From JBNNGK01 sp050268245 (GTDB lineage Bacteria; Pseudomonadota; Gammaproteobacteria; Enterobacterales; Enterobacteriaceae), in contig NZ_JBNNGK010000022.1 in assembly GCF_050268245.1 (NCBI RefSeq), forward strand, positions 1 to 46,893: DNA of 46,893 nt, written 5' to 3'. Under the pieces are notes generated by a model. The model was given only the letters and a program-made list of their open reading frames with translations. It did no database searches and was not told where the DNA came from. The position numbers and the translations under genes are program-made. Below are positions 43,268-46,893 of the stretch, piece after piece. How positions within the stretch are numbered: position 1 is the first letter of the stretch; every line of letters begins with the position of its first letter.

Positions 43268-44866
43268 TTAGGCTAAAAGTTCGTAACCAGGTAACGTCAG
43301 GAAATCGATTAATTCATCTTGCGTGGTGATACGTTCCATCAGGCACGCCGCTTCTTCGAACCGGCCAGCGTTAAAGCGCGCCTCTCCCACTTCCTCGCGT
43401 ATCACTAACATCTCTTCACTCAGCATTTGGCGGAATAACGCCTTAGTGACCGGTTGCCCATCGCTGAGGGATTTTTGATGGTGAATCCACTGCCAGATTG
43501 AGGTACGCGAAATCTCCGCAGTTGCCGCATCTTCCATCAGGCCGTAAATCGGCACGCAGCCATTGCCTGAAATCCACGCCTCGATGTATTGCACTGCGAC
43601 ACGAATATTGGCACGCATTCCCGCTTCCGTGCGTTCACCTTCACAGGGTTCAAGCAACTGCGCGGCGGTAATCGGCGTATCACCGTCCCGCGTGACATCA
43701 AGCTGATTTTGACGCTGACCAAGTACCGCATCGAATACCGCCATAACGGTGTCAGCTAAACCAGGATGTGCGACCCAAGTGCCATCATGACCATTCTTCG
43801 CTTCCAGTTGTTTATCGGCGCGCACTTTGTCCAATACCCAAGCATTTTGCTCTGCATCCTTGCTGGGGATAAACGCCGCCATGCCGCCCATCGCAAACGC
43901 CCCCCGCTTGTGACAGGTTTTAATCAGCAAGCGCGAATAGGCACTCAGGAAAGGTTTATCCATGGTGACCGACTGGCGATCTGGCAATACACGATCGCCA
44001 TGATTCTTTAACGTTTTGATATAGCTGAAAATGTAATCCCAGCGCCCGCAGTTTAACCCGACGATATGATCGCGCAGGTGATACAGGATTTCGTCCATCT
44101 GGAATACCGCAGGCAGAGTTTCGATCAGTACGGTAGCCTTGATGGTGCCACGTGGCAGTTCAAAGCGATCTTCCGTAAAACTGAATACCTCACTCCACCA
44201 AGCCGCCTCCTGCCAGGATTGGGTTTTCGGCAGGTAAAAGTAAGGGCCGCTGCCGTTAGCCAACAATTGACGATAGTTATGGAAGAAATACAGAGCAAAA
44301 TCGAACAGACCGCCGGGGATCGCTTCACCTTGCCATTGCACATGTTTTTCAGGGAGATGTAGCCCGCGCACGCGGGCAATCAACACCGCAGGGTTAGGCT
44401 TTAACTGATAAATTTTTCCCGCTTCATTGGTGTAGGAAATTGTACCGTTCACTGCATCATGCAAATTGATTTGGCCATCGATCACTTTTTCCCAACTCGG
44501 TGCCAATGAGTCTTCAAAGTCTGCCATGAACACCTTAACGTTAGCGTTCAGCGCGTTGATCACCATTTTGCGTTCGACCGGGCCGGTAATCTCTACCCGA
44601 CGGTCGCGTAAGTCCGCCGGTATACCGCGAATAGTCCAATCGCTATCACGAATGGAAGCCGTTTCCGAAATAAAATCCAATAACTCACCTTGGTCGATTT
44701 TTTCCTGACAGGAGGCGCGCGCAGCCAAAAGCTTATTGCGCTGAGGCGTGAATTTACTCACCAGCTCCGCCAAAAATTCGACCGCATCATCCGTTAATAC
44801 CTGTCGTTCAGCTGCGGTAAAGCCTTGTGTGAACGTCAACGCCGTACCTACCATCTGTTGTGTCAT
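43268..44866 (-). CDS. aceB: Malate synthase A AceB
   Basis: Second bypass enzyme: glyoxylate plus acetyl-CoA gives malate. Blocks: ADFEDSLAPSWEKVIDGQIN, LHLPEKHVQWQGEAIPG, FYLPKTQSW, GTIKATVLIETLPAVFQMDEI with the catalytic region, GLNCGRWDYIFSYIK, and NGHDGTWVAHPGL. The catalytic Asp lies in GLMEDAATAEISRTSIWQW. 532 residues from ATG 44864-44866, which has AAGGAG; a longer frame upstream has no homology. First gene of aceBAK. Confidence 0.97.
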   Translation of the reverse strand: MTQQMVGTALTFTQGFTAAERQVLTDDAVEFLAELVSKFTPQRNKLLAARASCQEKIDQGELLDFISETASIRDSDWTIRGIPADLRDRRVEITGPVERKMVINALNANVKVFMADFEDSLAPSWEKVIDGQINLHDAVNGTISYTNEAGKIYQLKPNPAVLIARVRGLHLPEKHVQWQGEAIPGGLFDFALYFFHNYRQLLANGSGPYFYLPKTQSWQEAAWWSEVFSFTEDRFELPRGTIKATVLIETLPAVFQMDEILYHLRDHIVGLNCGRWDYIFSYIKTLKNHGDRVLPDRQSVTMDKPFLSAYSRLLIKTCHKRGAFAMGGMAAFIPSKDAEQNAWVLDKVRADKQLEAKNGHDGTWVAHPGLADTVMAVFDAVLGQRQNQLDVTRDGDTPITAAQLLEPCEGERTEAGMRANIRVAVQYIEAWISGNGCVPIYGLMEDAATAEISRTSIWQWIHHQKSLSDGQPVTKALFRQMLSEEMLVIREEVGEARFNAGRFEEAACLMERITTQDELIDFLTLPGYELLA

Positions 44867-44995
44867 TGTTTTGCTCCTTCCCAACGTACCGCCGGCCTCT
44901 CGCGCACAAACGGTGTATATGCATCAGAAATTACTGCGCTTAAGGGCGGATAAAATGATAACCAACTGGTCTGATCTCATCGCGCGTGATCTAAG

Positions 44996-45060
44996 AATAA
45001 CCAAGTAAAATTAAAAATCAAAAACGATTTCCATTTTTATAAAAAATATTTTATTAACGT
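44996..45060 (-). promoter_or_regulatory. aceBAK operator: IclR-type site
   Basis: On the plus strand CCAAGTAAAATTAAAAATCA is followed by AAAACGATTTCCA and a long AT stretch. Its reverse, with TGGAAATCGTTTTTGA (45018-45033), is very close to the known E. coli IclR operator before aceB. It lies 150-170 bases before the aceB start. The rest of the 370-base gap is AT-rich and includes an inverted repeat AACAATAA / TTATTGTT near 45125-45146 of unknown role; no gene is seen. Confidence 0.75.
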
Positions 45061-45237
45061 TTTGTTATCAATTGGTTGCGTGTAAAGGTGGTTTTTTTAT
45101 GTAAGGAAGGGATTGCACTTCACGAACAATAACAACATAACTTATTGTTATTTATTTGTTTTATCTGATTTATAAGCAAAATCGACGGCGGGAATGCGCA
45201 GGGCGGCCTCGATTCAGCCGCCAACTATAGGAAGAAA

Positions 45238-46167
45238 TTATTCGAGCGTTGGGTTCATCTGGCGTAAATCGAACGGCGTGATCTGGTATACGTAGTAGTT
45301 CAACCAATTGGAAAATAACAGATGGCCATGACTGCGCCAAGAGGCTTTCGGGGCGAGATGGGGATTATCATCAGGAAAATAATTAAGCGGGATCGTTGGG
45401 TTAAGGCCAGCCTCGCAATCGCGACAATATTCCCCCGCCAACGTCAGTGCATCATATTCAGGATGGCCGGTAACAAACGCAAGCCGCTTGTCTTTACTGG
45501 CAAACAAATAGGCTCCGGTCAGCTCAGACTCGGCTAAAATATCGAGGTCGGTATACTGACGAATGATTTCCGCAGGAAAATCAGCATAGCGAGAATGGGG
45601 AGCTAAAAAGGTCTCATCAAAGCCACGTGTTAACAGCGCATGTTGTTGCAATGTTTGATGTTGATAGACGCCTGACAGCTTCACCTTGCGCGTCATTTTA
45701 GGGATGCCGTACAGGATATTTAACGCCGCCTGTACTGCCCAACAAACGAATAATGTCGAGGTGACGTGATGCTTTGCCCAATCGATAACGCGCTCAATCT
45801 GTGGCCAATAGGCCACATCGCAGAAGTCGACCAGGCCTAATGGTGCGCCGGTAACGATCAGACCATCATAGTTTTCATTCTGGATATCATCAAAGTCACA
45901 GTAGAAATTGTTCAAATGCTCTGTCGGCGTGTTCTTCGACTCACGGCTATCGATGCGTAACAGCTGGATATCAATTTGTAGCGGTGAGTTAGAGAGTAAG
46001 CGTAGAAATTGATTCTCCGTCTCAATTTTCTTTGGCATCAGGTTGAGGATCAGCACTTTCAATGGCCTGATTTCCTGTGTTTTTGCCCGTGAGGATGTCA
46101 TAACAAAGACATTCTCATTACGCAAAAAACTCACCGCAGGTAACTCATCAGGAACACGAATTGGCAT
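45238..46167 (-). CDS. metA: Homoserine O-succinyltransferase MetA
   Basis: First committed step of methionine synthesis: succinyl-CoA plus homoserine gives O-succinylhomoserine. Matches E. coli MetA at full length (309 residues): MPIRVPDELPAVSFLRNENVFVM-type start, LNLMPKKIETENQFLRLL, the nucleophile Cys in TSTLFVCWAVQAALN, the His/Glu pair in VTGHPEYDALTLAGEY, and the end NYYVYQITPFDLRQMNPTLE. GTGAGG lies before the ATG. MetJ boxes lie upstream. Confidence 0.98.
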   Translation of the reverse strand: MPIRVPDELPAVSFLRNENVFVMTSSRAKTQEIRPLKVLILNLMPKKIETENQFLRLLSNSPLQIDIQLLRIDSRESKNTPTEHLNNFYCDFDDIQNENYDGLIVTGAPLGLVDFCDVAYWPQIERVIDWAKHHVTSTLFVCWAVQAALNILYGIPKMTRKVKLSGVYQHQTLQQHALLTRGFDETFLAPHSRYADFPAEIIRQYTDLDILAESELTGAYLFASKDKRLAFVTGHPEYDALTLAGEYCRDCEAGLNPTIPLNYFPDDNPHLAPKASWRSHGHLLFSNWLNYYVYQITPFDLRQMNPTLE

Positions 46168-46182
46168 TGCTTAACCTCACAG

Positions 46183-46214
46183 ATCCATTTATACGTTTAG
46201 ACTTCTAGATGCCC
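46183..46214 (-). promoter_or_regulatory. Tandem MetJ (Met box) operators before metA
   Basis: Met boxes are tandem 8-mers of AGACGTCT. In plus-strand order: ATCCATTT (46183-46190), ATACGTTT (46191-46198), AGACTTCT (46199-46206) and a poorer AGATGCCC (46207-46214). The run lies 16-47 bases before metA, as in E. coli. MetJ with SAM should repress here. Confidence 0.8.
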
Positions 46215-46348
46215 GAAGATAGCGTTTTTTGACCCGAATGTCGAGTATTCAGCCGAAAGGTGAAAATGTTTCATTACCTCTTTTCCATATGGAAACAAAC
46301 TTGATAAGTCGGGGGGATAAACACCGGGAAGATGCAGCGCTACAACGC

Positions 46349-46384
46349 AAAAGGCCATCCTTTCGGATGGCCTTTTGTTTTTTT
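46349..46384. terminator. Second terminator of the rRNA operon
   Basis: AAAAGGCCATCC, loop TTTC, GGATGGCCTTTT, then GTTTTTTT on the plus strand. The stem is perfect over 12 bases. On the minus strand, where the rRNA operon is read, the stem itself ends in TTTT. It separates rRNA transcription from metA. 46215-46348 holds the metA promoter area and no gene. Confidence 0.8.
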
Positions 46385-46511
46385 GATACTTGGCAGGTTC
46401 CTACTCTATTCGTCTCTTCTGGGCTGCCGCCGTTGACGGCGTTCCAATCTGTTCTCGACAAATTGGTCGCCTGCCTATGCTCGAAACAGCGCATCGGATA
46501 ACCGGCAAAGC

Positions 46512-46543
46512 AAAAAGCCCTACGTTTTCACGCAGGGCTTTTT
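46512..46543 (-). terminator. First terminator of the rRNA operon
   Basis: Minus-strand reading AAAAAGCCCTGCG, loop, CGTAGGGCTTTTT. One G-T pair in the stem; a five-T tail. It begins about 10 bases after the 3' end of the distal 5S gene. Confidence 0.92.
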
Positions 46544-46553
46544 ACTTTATTTG

Positions 46554-46673
46554 ATGCTTGGCAGTGTCCTACTCTCGCATGGGGAGACCCCACACTACCA
46601 TCGGCGCTACGGCGTTTCACTTCTGAGTTCGGCATGGGGTCAGGTGGGACCACCGCGCTATTGCCGCCAAGCA
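46554..46673 (-). rRNA. rrf: 5S ribosomal RNA (distal copy)
   Basis: 120 bases from TGCTTGGCGGCAATAGCG to CACTGCCAAGCAT on the minus strand. Contains the enteric 5S blocks GTGGTCCCACCTGACCCCAT, GCCGAACTCAGAAGTGAAAC and GGTAGTGTGGGGTCTCCCC. The end helix carries compensating changes (TGCTTGGC with GCCAAGCA) relative to the other copy. Confidence 0.97.
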
Positions 46674-46716
46674 AATTCTTTTTCTGCCGAACTTCTCAAC
46701 CCACTTTAAATTAAAG

Positions 46717-46792
46717 TGGTGCTGATACCCAGAGTCGAACTGGGGACCTCACCCTTACCAAGGGTGCGCTCTACCAACTGAGCCATATCAGC
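46717..46792 (-). tRNA. thrV: tRNA-Thr (anticodon GGT)
   Basis: 76 bases including encoded CCA. Acceptor GCTGATA pairs with TATCAGC; D loop GGCTCAGTTGGTAGAGC; anticodon arm ACCCTTGGTAAGGGT with GGT at 34-36; T arm CCCCAGTTCGACTCTGGGG-type. Almost identical to E. coli thrV, which also sits between two 5S genes. Confidence 0.97.
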
Positions 46793-46803
46793 ACACAAAT
46801 TTG

Positions 46804-46893
46804 ATGCCTGGCAGTGTCCTACTCTCGCATGGGGAGACCCCACACTACCATCGGCGCTACGGCGTTTCACTTCTGAGTTCGGCATGGGGTCAG
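46804..46893 (-). rRNA. rrf: 5S ribosomal RNA (proximal copy, cut by window edge)
   Basis: The last 90 bases of a second 5S gene, ending CACTGCCAGGCAT; its 5' 30 bases lie beyond the window. Where both can be compared it is the same as the other copy, except in the terminal helix. Confidence 0.96.

Noticed and set aside
1..46893. CRISPR array, prophage or toxin-antitoxin pair
   Set aside because: No regularly spaced direct repeats, phage structural genes or paired small toxin-antitoxin frames were seen.

Overview
The window is chromosomal DNA of an enteric gamma-proteobacterium (Enterobacterales). Nearly every protein aligns over its full length with an Escherichia coli counterpart that I know, and gene blocks such as plsB/dgkA-lexA-dinF-yjbJ/zur, the divergent mal genes, metH/iclR and metA-aceBAK are enteric. 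A gntK-edd-eda block inserted between iclR and aceK, ERIC elements and an orphan Wzi-type outer-membrane protein point to Serratia or a close Yersiniaceae relative. That genus call is inference from memory of gene order, not from a search.

Layout: 1-81 is the end of an insertion sequence (IS3-like by appearance) that cuts off hsdS. hsdM-hsdS (type I restriction-modification) follow to 3314 on the minus strand, then 700 bases without an intact gene. From 4016 the core chromosome runs zur, yjbJ, an ERIC element, lexA-dinF (two LexA boxes), dgkA, plsB, then ubiC-ubiA. 12.2-20.8 kb is the maltose regulon: malK-lamB-malM leftward, malE-malF-malG rightward, with MalT boxes between. An extra gene for a shortened, catalytically blank GH13 (alpha-glucosidase-like) protein heads the malK operon and overlaps malK. 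psiE, the Wzi-type protein, adhP, pgi and a CPA1-type cation/proton antiporter follow. A lysine riboswitch precedes lysC; then come panS, a short-chain dehydrogenase, metH, iclR, the Entner-Doudoroff genes gntK-edd-eda (two tandem GntR operators before gntK), the glyoxylate-bypass operon aceB-aceA-aceK, and metA with MetJ boxes. The right edge is the tail of a ribosomal RNA operon read leftward: 5S rRNA (partial), tRNA-Thr(GGT), 5S rRNA, then terminators.

How the genes connect: maltodextrins enter through LamB and the MalEFGK2 importer. Gluconate is phosphorylated by GntK and cleaved by Edd/Eda. Pgi links the sugar phosphates. IclR controls the acetate pathway AceBA and the IDH kinase AceK. 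MetA and MetH open and close methionine synthesis, with LysC supplying aspartyl phosphate upstream.

Most unusual points: the GH13-like pseudoenzyme in the malK operon; an in-frame TGA at codon 11 of the malF reading frame; the IS insertion that supplies the stop codon of hsdS; an inverted repeat covering the hsdM promoter and ribosome site; a family of palindromes with a GGCATGCC-type core; and a full ERIC plus a shrunken ERIC-like element. I saw no CRISPR array, prophage or clear new defence system. The only accessory DNA is 1-4.0 kb.
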